Below are positions 25,785-35,772 of a stretch of DNA of 64,000 nt, piece by piece. Numbering within the stretch: position 1 is the first letter of the stretch; every line of letters starts with the position of its first letter. A program made the translations under genes and the position numbers. A model generated the notes under the pieces. The model was not told where the DNA came from and ran no database searches. It was given only the letters and a program-made list of their open reading frames with translations. This DNA comes from Glebionis coronaria (lineage: Eukaryota; Streptophyta; Magnoliopsida; Asterales; Asteraceae), in NCBI GenBank assembly GCA_025667525.1, contig CM046878.1:386631307-386695306 (forward strand), given 5' to 3'.

Positions 25785-27429
25785 TAATAACTAGGTTTTC
25801 ACTTAGTTAGGAAAGAGTTATCGTCCGATCTTTTCGAATTGATTATTGGAAGAAAGTGTGACTCATTCGTTCTTGGTGGAAAGATAAAAGGGTTTGGTTA
25901 TCTATTCTACTAAAAATAAAAATGTCTATGAAAGCTTGAAAATTTAATCTAAGATAAAACAAGTTAAAACAATGCTAAGTAAAAAGGTGGGAAAAATTAA
26001 TGTGTGAAAAATAGAAACAATTCAGAAACTGACAATTAAACTAAGTCTGAAAACAAGATAATAAGTATTTCATAGGAATGGATTTTCGGAATAAAGCAAT
26101 AATTCAGAAAAATGGCATCTTCGGAATAAGAGACTTTTCATAGAAATGGGAATTTCGGAATAACTGGCTTTTCAGAAAAAAGAGCTTTTTCGGAAAAATG
26201 ATGTTTTCAGAAAAATTGGGATCTTCGGAATAAATGGACTTTTCAGAAAAATTGATGTCTTCAAAATAACAGGTTTTTCGGAATAATGGAATCTTCGGAA
26301 TAATTGCCTTTTCAGAAAAAGGAGTTTCTTCGGAATAACAAGACTTTTCAGAAAAACGGGATTTTCGGAATAATGCAGCAATTCAGAAAAATGGGAATTT
26401 CGGAATATTTGCCTTTTAAAGCACGGATACGGATAAACAGTAACAACAAAACTTAAGAAATAAGCCACGAATAAACACAAACCAAACAAGCAATTAGCCA
26501 AAACTTTAACCAAATAAATTTTAAGAAGAACTAAATAAGCCACAAATTAAAAACTATAAAAACACTAAATAATCAAAACATTTAAAATCAACTAATAAGC
26601 AACTCTATTAATCTATCAAAACAACTTAATCAAAAATAAGCCAAACACTAGAAGATTAATAACCACAATAAGCTCAAAACATCCACCACATCAAAACTAC
26701 AAGATCAGTCACATGAATAAAACAATCACTTAATCAAAGAGATGAGATTAACTACATGATTATCAAGATTAAGAAAATGATTAAGAAAGGTAGAATGAGA
26801 ATTAAGGAAATAAGCTTGATTGATTAAAGATGAATATCCCAAAGATTACAAGATTAATGTAAAGATAAATAAGTTTGAAAGAAAAACTAGAGAGAAAAAT
26901 TAAAAGCACTTAAAAAATTAAACTACAACTATTAAAAACTAAAACACCTAACACCCTCCTAATGACATATTAGGAGGGTATTTATAGGAGGTGGGGAGAT
27001 TACATGCTTAAGCTATCTTATTTCTTTCTTCTCGACTCGACTCGACTTAATTTCGTTGTCTTTCTCGACGTCGTCTCGGGATTTGTCGATATAAGTTGAA
27101 CTTGTCTTATAATTTTCTTCTATAATTAGACTTGAGTTCTTCGACTTCATTAAACTTCCGTCTTTAGACTTTTTCTTCGATAAATCTTCAGAATTGGCCT
27201 TGGACTTCCGTTCTTTTTGCATTCTCGATCTTTCGACATCGTCTTTAGTCTTTTTCTTCGATAAAAGCCCGTGATAGCCCATGTTTTCTTCTTTTGCATC
27301 TTTTGGTCCTAAAACACAATAAAAACACAAACCACGCATAATTCCGACTTTTACGACATAAAGTACACGTTTTGGTCTTGTTATTATTGGAAATAAGTGG
27401 TAAAAAGATAAGTGTTTTCGCACTTATTA
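25785..27429 (-). repeat. 5' LTR of element B
   Basis: Partner of 1269-3087. On the minus strand it starts TAATAAGTGTG and ends CTAGTTATTA. TATAAATA at 26979-26986 adjoins the inverted repeat 26954-26978. The repeat array at about 26080-26417 is shorter than in the 3' LTR. Its first few hundred bases (27429 downward) resemble the LTR starts of F and G. Confidence 0.93.
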
Positions 27430-27434
27430 TATAT

Positions 27435-27763
27435 ATCTATGGAAAAGCAAAATACAAAAATATAAAACATAGAAAAACAAAATAAAAAATGGAAAAATCT
27501 TTCAAAATTCAAAAATATTCTTCTCGACATGTCTTTCAGTATCGATAATATGGACGTGCCTAGAAATGTCGCTCAATAACGACATGGTGTGTACATAAAG
27601 CTCGAATGAAAGTTGTAAATATTTTTCAAAACATGTCATTTCTTCTTTTAATAAACCAAAATGTCTATTTTGGACAATTTTTCGAACAACGGGTAGAGCA
27701 ATCTATCTTGGGTTGAGCTTGTCACAAAACATTCAATGTTTTGAGCTCAACAGAATGGCTTGT
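27435..27763 (+). other. Copia 3' noncoding segment between B and F
   Basis: No gene. It joins 1268 on one side and 45441 on the other once B and F are removed. It contains a palindromic stretch around CAAAACATT-CAA-TGTTTTG. Confidence 0.75.
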
Positions 27764-28524
27764 TGATAGGTGTGAAAACACCCATCCTTTTACCACTTAA
27801 ACAATTAAAAACGAGACCATAACGTGTATTTAATGTCGTAAAAGTCGGAATTATGCGTGGTTTGTGTTGTTGTTGTGTTTTAGGACAAAAATGTGAAAAA
27901 GGAAGAAAACACGGGATTGCACGGGCTTTTATTGAAGAAAAGGACCAAAGACGGAATATTTACAAGTAGAAGAACCCAAGTCTAATAAATGAAGAATTTA
28001 TAAGACGAGTTCAAGATCTTATCGACAAATCCCGAGCCAAAGTCGAGACTTTAATTTAATTTAAAGACGAGACGGAAGAAAATTAAAGAAAAGAAAGAAG
28101 ACAACTCATCTACCAACCATTCCAACTCCCCTATAAATAGAAGTATCAAGACCCATTTTTGTTAGTTAGTTAGTTAATTTAGGAGTAGTTTTATTTTGTA
28201 GGTGTAATTTAATTTCTCTCTCTAGCTTTCACTTTCTCTCTCTAGATTAATATGTAGGATCTTTAATCTTTATGTGTTAATTGTTGAATCTCTTACTTTT
28301 AATCAAGCTTTTAATTAATCTCCTTCTTCCTTTCTTGTTTTCAATGGTTTAATCTTAGTTTATGTTTTTGGTTGTGTTGATGAGTTTTTGATAGATTTGA
28401 TTAAGTGGGTTTTGATTCATTTGGTTATTAGTGTTAGTTTTATTGCTTTGGTTTGATTGATTGTTGTTAGTTAATCATTAGTGGTTAGTTTAGTTTAATT
28501 TTTAGAATGATTATGGTTGTTTTT
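27764..28524 (+). repeat. 5' LTR of element F, first part
   Basis: Matches 43890-44650. TATAAATA is at 28132-28139. It is cut by element G after the TTTTT at 28520-28524; the LTR resumes at 37523. Confidence 0.93.
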
Positions 28525-30313
28525 TTATAGGTGTGTAAACACCCATCCTTTTCACCACTTAATTACAATAATAACCGAGCCAAAACGTGTATTTTATGTC
28601 GGAATTATGCGTGGTTTGTGTTTTTGTTGTGATTTAGGACGAAAGGTGAAAAGTGGAGAAAACACGGGCATTCACGGGCTTTTATTGAAGAAAAAGATGA
28701 AAGACGAAGTCAAGAAGTCAATAGTGCAAAAAGAAAGAAAGTCCAAGACCAATTCTGAAGATTTATCGAAGAAAAAAGTCAAAAGACGGAAGTTTACTAA
28801 AAGCCGAAGAACTTAAGTCTTATTTATTGAAGAATTAAAAGACGAGTTTAAAGAAATCCTGAGCCAAAAGTCATTAAAGTCCAAGATTAACAAAAGATTA
28901 AGAAGGGAAGGACTTAATGGTGCAATTAAGAAGAAATGAAGGAGGGGAGGAAGCTTCCTAAGCATTCCCTAATCCTCCCCTATATATAGATCATTAGCAT
29001 TTTATTTTTACTCTTGTTGGCTAGAGTGACACTAGTTCTTCCACCCTTTTAATTACTTGAACATTTACTTTATTGCACCTTTAATTACCTTGTCTTGCAC
29101 TTTAATTTTCAAGTAAGTTACTTTTACTTTTATTGCACCTTTACTTTACTTGTTTAATCTCTCATTCTTCCTTTCTTTCTATGCTTTAATCTTTGTTTAC
29201 ATGCTTATTGTGTTGCTTATTTGATTAAAGATTATGTTTTTATGCTTTTGATTATTTTGGTTTATTGATTTTCATAACTTATTTGTGTTTATTTTAAGTT
29301 TCTTAAGTTTTTATAAAAGTTATTTTTATATAAAAGTTTGTTTTCGTAAACTTTGTTTCATTTTGTGTTTTTAAAAGTCTTTAAACTATAGCTTATTAGC
29401 TTTTTCTTATACGGTTTTCATTAAGATTTTAGGTGTGTGCTTATTTGGTTTATAGCTTATTTAAACTAGCTTATTTCGTTTCTCTTTACTGTATTCCGAT
29501 CTGACTGATCGGAAAAGGGTTTATCTTTCTGACCAGCGCTCCTTGGCTTGGTCAGAAAAGGGTTTGTAACATTCCGATTGGGAGGTTCTTAACATTCCGA
29601 TCAGGGTTGTTTGTGGGGTATTCCGATTGGTCTCGTGGTGACAGCATTCTGACCAAGGGTATTCTCACCATATTCTGATCTAGGTTTGTGACATTCCGAT
29701 CATAGTAAGTTTGGTATTCCGATCAGGTAGGTGACAGCATTCCGACCAGGGTTCCATTCTTTATTCCGACGAGATCATCATTCCGATCAAGGTGTTAAGC
29801 AACATTCCGATCAAGGTGAGTTGGTATTTCGATCAGGTAGGTGACATTCCGATTGGAATTCCGATCATCATTCCGATCGGAGTGGTAGGTTTATTATTCC
29901 GATTGTGTTCCGATCGGAATACATTCCGATCAGGAAGGTTTGTTTCTTCTATTTCGTCTTATTTTATTTTTAAGTTCACATTTTAATACTTTGTCAAATT
30001 CTAATTCTCGTCACGCTTTAACTTTAAGTCATTTAGTTATTTTACTTTTCAAAGTTTTTAATATTGCACCCTTTCTTTTAAACTAGACTTAGATTTATTT
30101 TAACGCCATTTAACTTTTACGTCATTTACTTTTAAGTCTTTGCACATTTTTAATATACTACAACGACACAACTTTGTTTCCACCAAATAACGATTACAAC
30201 GACACAACTTTGTTTCCACCAAAGAACGATTGAGTCGCACACTAAACTCATTTTTCAATTCGAAGAGACATACATCAACGAATCTTTTTAACTATGTAAA
30301 ATCTTAGTTATCA
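28525..30313 (+). repeat. 5' LTR of element G
   Basis: Partner of 35773-37517. The TATA box TATATATA is at 28981-28988, with an inverted repeat AGGGGAGGA/TCCTCCCCT (28943-28981) abutting it upstream. AGCTTATT words occur four times at 29390-29475, then the ATTCCGATCA array. A lysine-rich open frame before the TATA box (about 28660-28816) shares many codons with that of B. Confidence 0.93.
29490..29940 (+). repeat. ATTCCGATC array with hairpins, G 5' LTR
   Basis: More than 15 ATTCCGA(T/C) words with irregular spacing. Two hairpins lead the array: TTCCGATC/GATCGGAA (29494-29514) and TTTCTGACCA/TGGTCAGAAA (29526-29558). The other LTR copy is at about 36748-37175. Confidence 0.85.
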
Positions 30314-30315
30314 AA

Positions 30316-30330
30316 TGGCGCCGCTGCCGG
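30316..30330 (+). promoter_or_regulatory. Primer binding site, element G
   Basis: TGGCGCCGCTGCCGG two bases after the 5' LTR; tRNA-Asp type with one mismatch. Confidence 0.88.
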
Positions 30331-30560
30331 CTCTTTTCGTAAAGATTAACGGTTTTCTGTGAGAGACGCGTTGCTTTTTGGGATCCGTTCACTTGTGAAC
30401 GTTATTTTCTTGCTTAAAAAATTCAAAAAACCATAAAAATTAAAAATTGTTAAAAATCCATAAAAATTAAAAATTTTAAAAATCCAAAAAGATTTTATCT
30501 TTATTGTGTATATATATTGTCTTTGTGTTTGTTATTGTTTTCTTTTGCCTTTGTAGGTGT
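30331..30560 (+). other. 5' leader of element G
   Basis: Noncoding. It holds the stem-loop CGTTCAC-TT-GTGAACG (30386-30401), a T-rich tract and CTTTGTAG|GTGT immediately before the gag ATG, which looks like a splice acceptor. Confidence 0.65.
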
Positions 30561-32909
30561 ATGCGTACTAGATCTTCTAATTATCAAGAGCCCGAGACTC
30601 GAGAAGATTTAAGTATGTCAGGTGTTAACAACAATAATAATCCACCGCACCTCAACAATAACAACAATGTTCTTCCACAACCCGATCTTCGAACAATGGA
30701 GGAGCTTTGTCAACCTACCATGTTTGGACGAGGAGGACCGATTGCGCCGATGCAAATCACGGCTCCGGAGTTTTCGTTGAAGCACCACATGATTCAGCAA
30801 GTGCAAACTAATCCATTCGCCGGAATGCCTGATGATGATGCCAACAAACACCTCGACAAGTTCATTACAATCACCCAAAGCATGAAGTTGCCCGGTGCCA
30901 CAATGGATGTTCTTCGCCTACAACTCTTTCCACATACTTTATCACATCATGCCGAGAAATGGTTTGATCGTCTCCCGAAGAATTCAATTCATACTTGGGA
31001 TGACATGACTCAACGCTTTTTGTCGCGCTACTTTCCACCATCCATGGTCACGAGCCTTCACAATTAAATCAGCGGTTTCATGCAAGATCCCGATGAATCA
31101 CTTTTTGATGCTTGGGAAAGATATAATGTCTTGATCGATCATTGTCCAAACCACAACATGCTCCCTGTGACCCTAATAGATACTTTCTACAACGGATTGA
31201 CTTTTCGTGATCGTGATACGATTAATGCGGCCGCCGGTGGCACATTTATGAAAAGGAGACCCGAGGAGTGTAGAGAGTTAATTGAGAACATGACTACTCA
31301 CCACAAAAACTAGGATTCCTCCGATTCTTCAAGGAACAACCCGAGAGTCAATGTTTCTTCCACTTCAGCAAACCCTGATATGACCGAACTCACCCGCATG
31401 ATGACTGAAATGAGAAAAATTATCTTGCTTCTCGCTTCAAACCAACAACAACAAGTTAAAGCGGTTGCACCTTCTTGTGAAACATGCGGCGGTCCACACT
31501 CATACACCGATTGTCCTTCGACTCAAGGAAATCCGGAAAATGTGTATGCAGCTTATGGTAATTATTCACCGGAAAATTACCAAGCTCGACCTCAAGGGGA
31601 TAGAAATTTGCTGAGTTACCGATCAAACAACTACCTTTCACCCGGTTTTTCTCCTCAAAACCAAAACCCTGCCAACAACTACACTAGAAGCAACCAAATC
31701 CCACCAAGAGCTTCTAATCCTTATCACCCACCCGCCCAACAAACCCCACCCATTAACCCCGATGTTGAAGCCATCATGAGAACCCAAGGTGAGCAAATCA
31801 AGAATCTACAAAGCCAAATTATCAATTTGAAAGGAGATATTACCAAGCAAGAAAATGAGATAAGATCCGAGCTTCGAGATAATATCCAATCTTCCTTCAG
31901 CAATCAAACGAATGATTTGAAGAATATGCTTGCTAGTTTCTTGCCCGCAGCTCAACCTTCTACTTCGAGTTCTCTACCTTCAAACACCGTCACCAATCTG
32001 CGAGCAATTGTGAGTGCTATTACTACCCGTAGTGGAGTTACCATAGTAGGACCACCGATCCCGCCCCCATCATCTACACCTCCTCCACCACCATTTATCC
32101 CTACTCCTCCTACACCTAGTATTAGTGCACCATTACCGTCTCCGCCTCGTCATGACGATGTTCCCAGGAAGGACCCTTCAACATCTCAACCTTTACCTGC
32201 TACAACTTCACCAACCAAACCCAATATCCCTTATCCTTCACGGTTAGGCAAGACCAACGAGCTAACCAAGAATGACTGTCAAGTGTCAAGCTATATGAAG
32301 ATGCTCTCTCAAGTGAACATCAACATTAGCCTTGTTGAAGCACTTGTCCACATGCCGAAATTTGTTAAAGCATTTAAGGAATTGCTTAACAAGAAGGAGA
32401 AGCTGATTGAGCTCACCAACACACGCTTAAATGAAAACTGCTCTGCAGTTATTCTTAAAGAACTTCCGAAAAAGCTTGGAGATCCTGGTCGTTTTGTGTT
32501 GCCTTGCCTCTTTAATAAAACTGAAGAATTTACTGCCCTAGCTGATCTCGGGGCCAGTATAAATCTTATGCCTTTGAGTGTTTGGAAAATACTATCATTG
32601 CCCGACCTTACTCCAACAAAGATGACTCTTGAACTTGCAAATCGCACTCTCGCTTACCCCGTTGGTATTGCCGAAGACGTGTTCATTAAAGTTGGCACAT
32701 TTACTTTCCCGGCCGACTTTGTCGTTGTTGATTATGAAATGGACCCTCGTATTCCTTTAATACTTGGTCGGCCATTTTTGAGAACCGGACGAGCTTTAGT
32801 TGATGTTGCCGAAGGTGAGTTAATCTTAAGAGTCGGGAATGATTCACAAGTTTTTAAAATGGGGAAGCTTAAGCAAATCCTATGGACGAGAATATGCGAA
32901 TATGATTAA
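30561..32909 (+). pseudogene. gag: Athila gag-protease, two in-frame stops (element G)
   Basis: The start is ATG 30561 (MRTRSSNYQE); an upstream in-frame ATG at 30504 lies in the leader and is unlikely. Stops TAA 31065-31067 and TAG 31311-31313 interrupt one continuous frame; the rest (31380-32909, 509 codons) is open. The capsid part (MQITAPEFSLKHHMIQQV, CPNHNMLPVTLIDTFYNGL) is of a different type from those of B, C and F. From the zinc knuckle CETCGGPHSYTDC onward the sequence follows B (ARPQGDRNLLSYRSNN). A Pro-rich stretch precedes NIPYPSRLGK and the protease ([20 protein letters not shown]). It ends by a frame change near 32860, after which the acidic frame continues. Likely role in an intact copy: particle assembly and self-cleavage. 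Confidence 0.88.
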
Positions 32910-33744
32910 TGTGCTTGATGATTTTGTCGTCTACAACAATCCTCTATTCGATTCTTGCATTGATAATCCACTCTTTCATGATGATGTGGATGATTCTCTC
33001 TCCAATTTGGACGCTTCACCCATTTATGATTCTCCACCGATCTTTGATGCTCATGATGATGATTCTAGCTCAAATTCGGATGATTATGATGACCTTACAT
33101 CTGAGTATCCCGACCTGCCTACATATGATGATTTTGATGAGGCCGATACTCTTTCGAGTGATTCTTCACAAGATGAAGATCCTCTGTCATCCATGCTTAA
33201 TCCTACTTTGGATGATTACTATTTTGAGGAAGACTTCTCTACGTTTCTCAACACTTACATCCCTCATGAGAGTGATGCTCCTCCTTTAGATTTTGAAGAT
33301 TATCGTCTTGATCCTACTTTGGATTTGAAGAACATTCTTTCAAAGAAGAAGAAATCGGTCGACACCAATATCCACAGCACATATGATTTAACACCTCTTT
33401 GTCCCCCTTCTGAGGACGAGGTTGTGCATCTTCTTCGCGGATCTTCTTCACACTCTGCTGCGCCTGAGTGCTATTTTCCCTTAAAGGAAAAGGTGTTCGA
33501 CCCTGGTATCGATATTCTGCAGCCATCTCAGTATCCACCTGATGAAATAAAAGGAAATATCTTTGGAACTTATGGAAATCTGCTTGCACCACTTCACCCT
33601 TGCTTCCACCGTGCTCCATCGCTGCTTAAGGGAACCTTGCCTATTCTTCTTTGGCTTGCCTTGTTCGCCTTAAGCTTGTGCTATTTGATGGATGAAAACT
33701 ATGTCTTTGATCCTGGTGGATATATTTCATGCTTCTTCCTATGA
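32839..33744 (+). CDS. Acidic protein with C-terminal membrane segment (element G), unknown function
   Basis: A 301-codon open frame overlapping the gag-protease end. The conserved part begins about MINVLDD (ATG 32902), which matches the start of the acidic linker of pol-bearing elements, so it was probably fused to protease before a 1-base shift near 32860. Residues about 45-120 are dominated by Asp, Glu and Ser (DAHDDDSSSNSDDYDD and similar). About residues 265-284 are hydrophobic (LPILLWLALFALSLCYLM), long enough to cross a membrane, followed by a 17-residue tail (DENYVFDPGG). There is no N-terminal signal, RT, RNase H or integrase motif. Element F has the same protein. It occupies the place of pol. 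It could be a linker fused to an env-like end, or a separate accessory protein; I cannot tell. Confidence 0.7.
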   Translation: MIHKFLKWGSLSKSYGREYANMINVLDDFVVYNNPLFDSCIDNPLFHDDVDDSLSNLDASPIYDSPPIFDAHDDDSSSNSDDYDDLTSEYPDLPTYDDFDEADTLSSDSSQDEDPLSSMLNPTLDDYYFEEDFSTFLNTYIPHESDAPPLDFEDYRLDPTLDLKNILSKKKKSVDTNIHSTYDLTPLCPPSEDEVVHLLRGSSSHSAAPECYFPLKEKVFDPGIDILQPSQYPPDEIKGNIFGTYGNLLAPLHPCFHRAPSLLKGTLPILLWLALFALSLCYLMDENYVFDPGGYISCFFL

Positions 33745-33754
33745 TGATAGGGTT

Positions 33755-33774
33755 CGAGTCAGGCTCACGACTCG
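33755..33774 (+). promoter_or_regulatory. CGAGTC-N8-GACTCG inverted repeat, element G
   Basis: Perfect 6-base arms with loop AGGCTCAC, 10 bases after the stop of the acidic frame, followed by a shared TAATAAA/GGGAGGCAACCC block. Confidence 0.6.
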
Positions 33775-34076
33775 GTAATAAAAAATCAAGCGCTTCTTGG
33801 GAGGCAACCCATGCATCTATCTTTTAGCTTTCTTTATCCTAAGTGTAGGGGAGACCCGTTGGTGTTTGCTATTTCCTCTCCTCTCTTAATCAGGGATTCG
33901 AGCTTCAAAGATCCACTCTTGATGATTCTTGACGACCCGTGATTCCGTGTTCCCTTTTTCCCGGTTCTATCCTAAACTCTTTTCGATTCACTATTTTATA
34001 TTTTCTCAATATTAAAATAGGAATCTCTTTAGTTGTCTTTTCCTTAGCGAGATTTAAACAAAGTGCACAATATCCT

Positions 34077-34144
34077 AAGTGTAGGGGAGTTTACTCCCAC
34101 ATGCTTAAACATTGAGGACAATGTTTATGTTAAGTGTAGGGGGG
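34077..34144 (+). promoter_or_regulatory. Stem-loop between two polypurine-tract copies, element G
   Basis: AAGTGTAGGGG (34077-34087), stem-loop AAACATTG-AGGA-CAATGTTT (34107-34126), AAGTGTAGGGG (34133-34143). The words GAGGACAATG and AAGTGTAGGGG also occur, in the same order, just before the 3' LTR. Confidence 0.75.
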
Positions 34145-35758
34145 ACTTCTATCGAAGTTAAGTGGCCTTTTCCTTGTATTTGTCCTCATTTTAACCGGAG
34201 AATCAATTTTTTCGACATTTTTCAAATTTTTTTGATCTATTTTGGCCCGTTAGTTTTTCCCTTTGTATAGTTATTTTCTTCCTTATTATAATAAATCTTT
34301 AATAAAGTGGTTTTAATTTTCAAACGTTGTGAATCTTTTGACTCAACCCGAGTTTACTTATCTAAGTTACTCTAGCTAGTATCCTTAACGTGTTTAAGTC
34401 AATTTTTGCTAGGCTTTTATATAGGGAGCTATAAAACGCGAAAGTCTTAACTCTCACGGGTTAAGAACAAGAACTTTTCGCAAGTTCCTATAATATATCC
34501 TAGAGAGTCGTTTATCAAGGGAACTTTAAAACGCGATTTCTAAACTTGAAAAAGTCTAAGAATTTGCAAGATCCTATAGGCGACTCGAAAACCCAAACCT
34601 TTGATTTAATAGGCTAAGCATCCACGAGTCTCATTCCTTGAGATTTTAAACTGTGGAGAACGAGAGATGATAGAGCCAATTATAAGTTTGGTATTCTTTG
34701 GGGAATTTATGTGAGTTAATTATGAGCCTATTCTCCCATCGCTTGCTAATAAATTTATCTGCAATAAATAAGGTTGTACGATTTGAAAAGTTACTTAGCT
34801 TCTAGCCCAAGATCGTTTAAAAGTTGCTCGGTATGGATTAGAGTTCATAGCCAAGGCATAACTTATTGAAGCTGGATGCGAAGATTGGCGAGTCCGAAAA
34901 GGCCCTAACAAGGCATGAGGGATATATTTTGTTGCTAAAGATCCAAAGTGATGTGAAGAATCATTTATCGAAAATCAATATGAAGGATCGAGACACACGA
35001 CGAAAAGCAAAAACTCCCCAAAAGTCATGGAGAAGTGTATCCGAAACGACCCTAGCAAGGTATGGGATAAATAGATCCAAGTCATAAAAGGAGGCGGATC
35101 GTTGTATATAAAAGTCCAAAATAAAGATTGGAGAAAAATGAAGAAGTCGTGGTCCAAGTATGAATCTCTCAAAACTTCAAGTGAAGAAATTCCTATATGA
35201 AGAAAAGACCATTATTTCATGAACGTCTCTCAAGGTTTGAAGTATGAAGTCGCTGCCAAATATCGGTCCGAGAAAGGTCTCAAATCGCGAAGCGAGTTAT
35301 GCCAAGATATGAACTTTATGAGGTCCCGAGAAGCAGTTTTAAAAGATTTTGTCCTTTAGCTAACTATTGATTAAATCGTTCACTTTATTTTCGGCCTAAA
35401 TAACTATCGAAATAAGTCAACAATGCATCCTCGTGATCATTCAAGACAATAATAAAATATAAGAGATACCCCTAGGAATAAGGGAGTCTAAGTGAGTAAT
35501 TGGCCCACATGAGTTCGTGTTAGTTTGCTAACTTATAATAACAATGATCTCGTTTTTAAGCTTGGTTTGGAGAAAGTGAAAACTTGAGGATGATGATTAT
35601 TCATGACATTTCCAAAACCCAAGGTATGTTTTTATTTTCTTTACTTTGAATGTTTATAGTTTTCTATCTCTTTAATAAAGGCCAAGGTGGATTGATTTTG
35701 GTTAAAAGTGTAAACATGCTTTGTAACTAATGAATTGCATGAGGACATTGCAATGGTC

Positions 35759-35772
35759 AAGTGTAGGGGATT
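35759..35772 (+). promoter_or_regulatory. Polypurine tract of element G
   Basis: AAGTGTAGGGGATT directly before the 3' LTR start TGATAGGTG. Confidence 0.9.

Larger units (their letters stand above)
33745..35758 (+). other. 3' noncoding region of element G
   Basis: No credible gene. In order: inverted repeat 33755-33774, GCGCTTCTTGGGAGGCAACC block, tract-like motifs AAGTGTAGGGG at about 33841, 34077 and 34133, stem-loop 34107-34126, a block with ACTCAACCCGAGTTTACTTA (34340), and two related phrases near 34890 (CCGAAAAGGCCCTAACAAGG) and 35040 (CCGAAACGACCCTAGCAAGG). It corresponds block by block to F (41800-43875) and to B on the minus strand. Confidence 0.78.

Noticed and set aside
29490..29940. 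CRISPR-like array
   Set aside because: Units are short, irregular and without constant repeat/spacer lengths; the setting is a plant LTR.
33745..35758. Possible missing pol of element G hidden in the 3' region
   Set aside because: No RT, RNase H or integrase words in any frame; the stretch corresponds to the 3' noncoding region of pol-bearing B.
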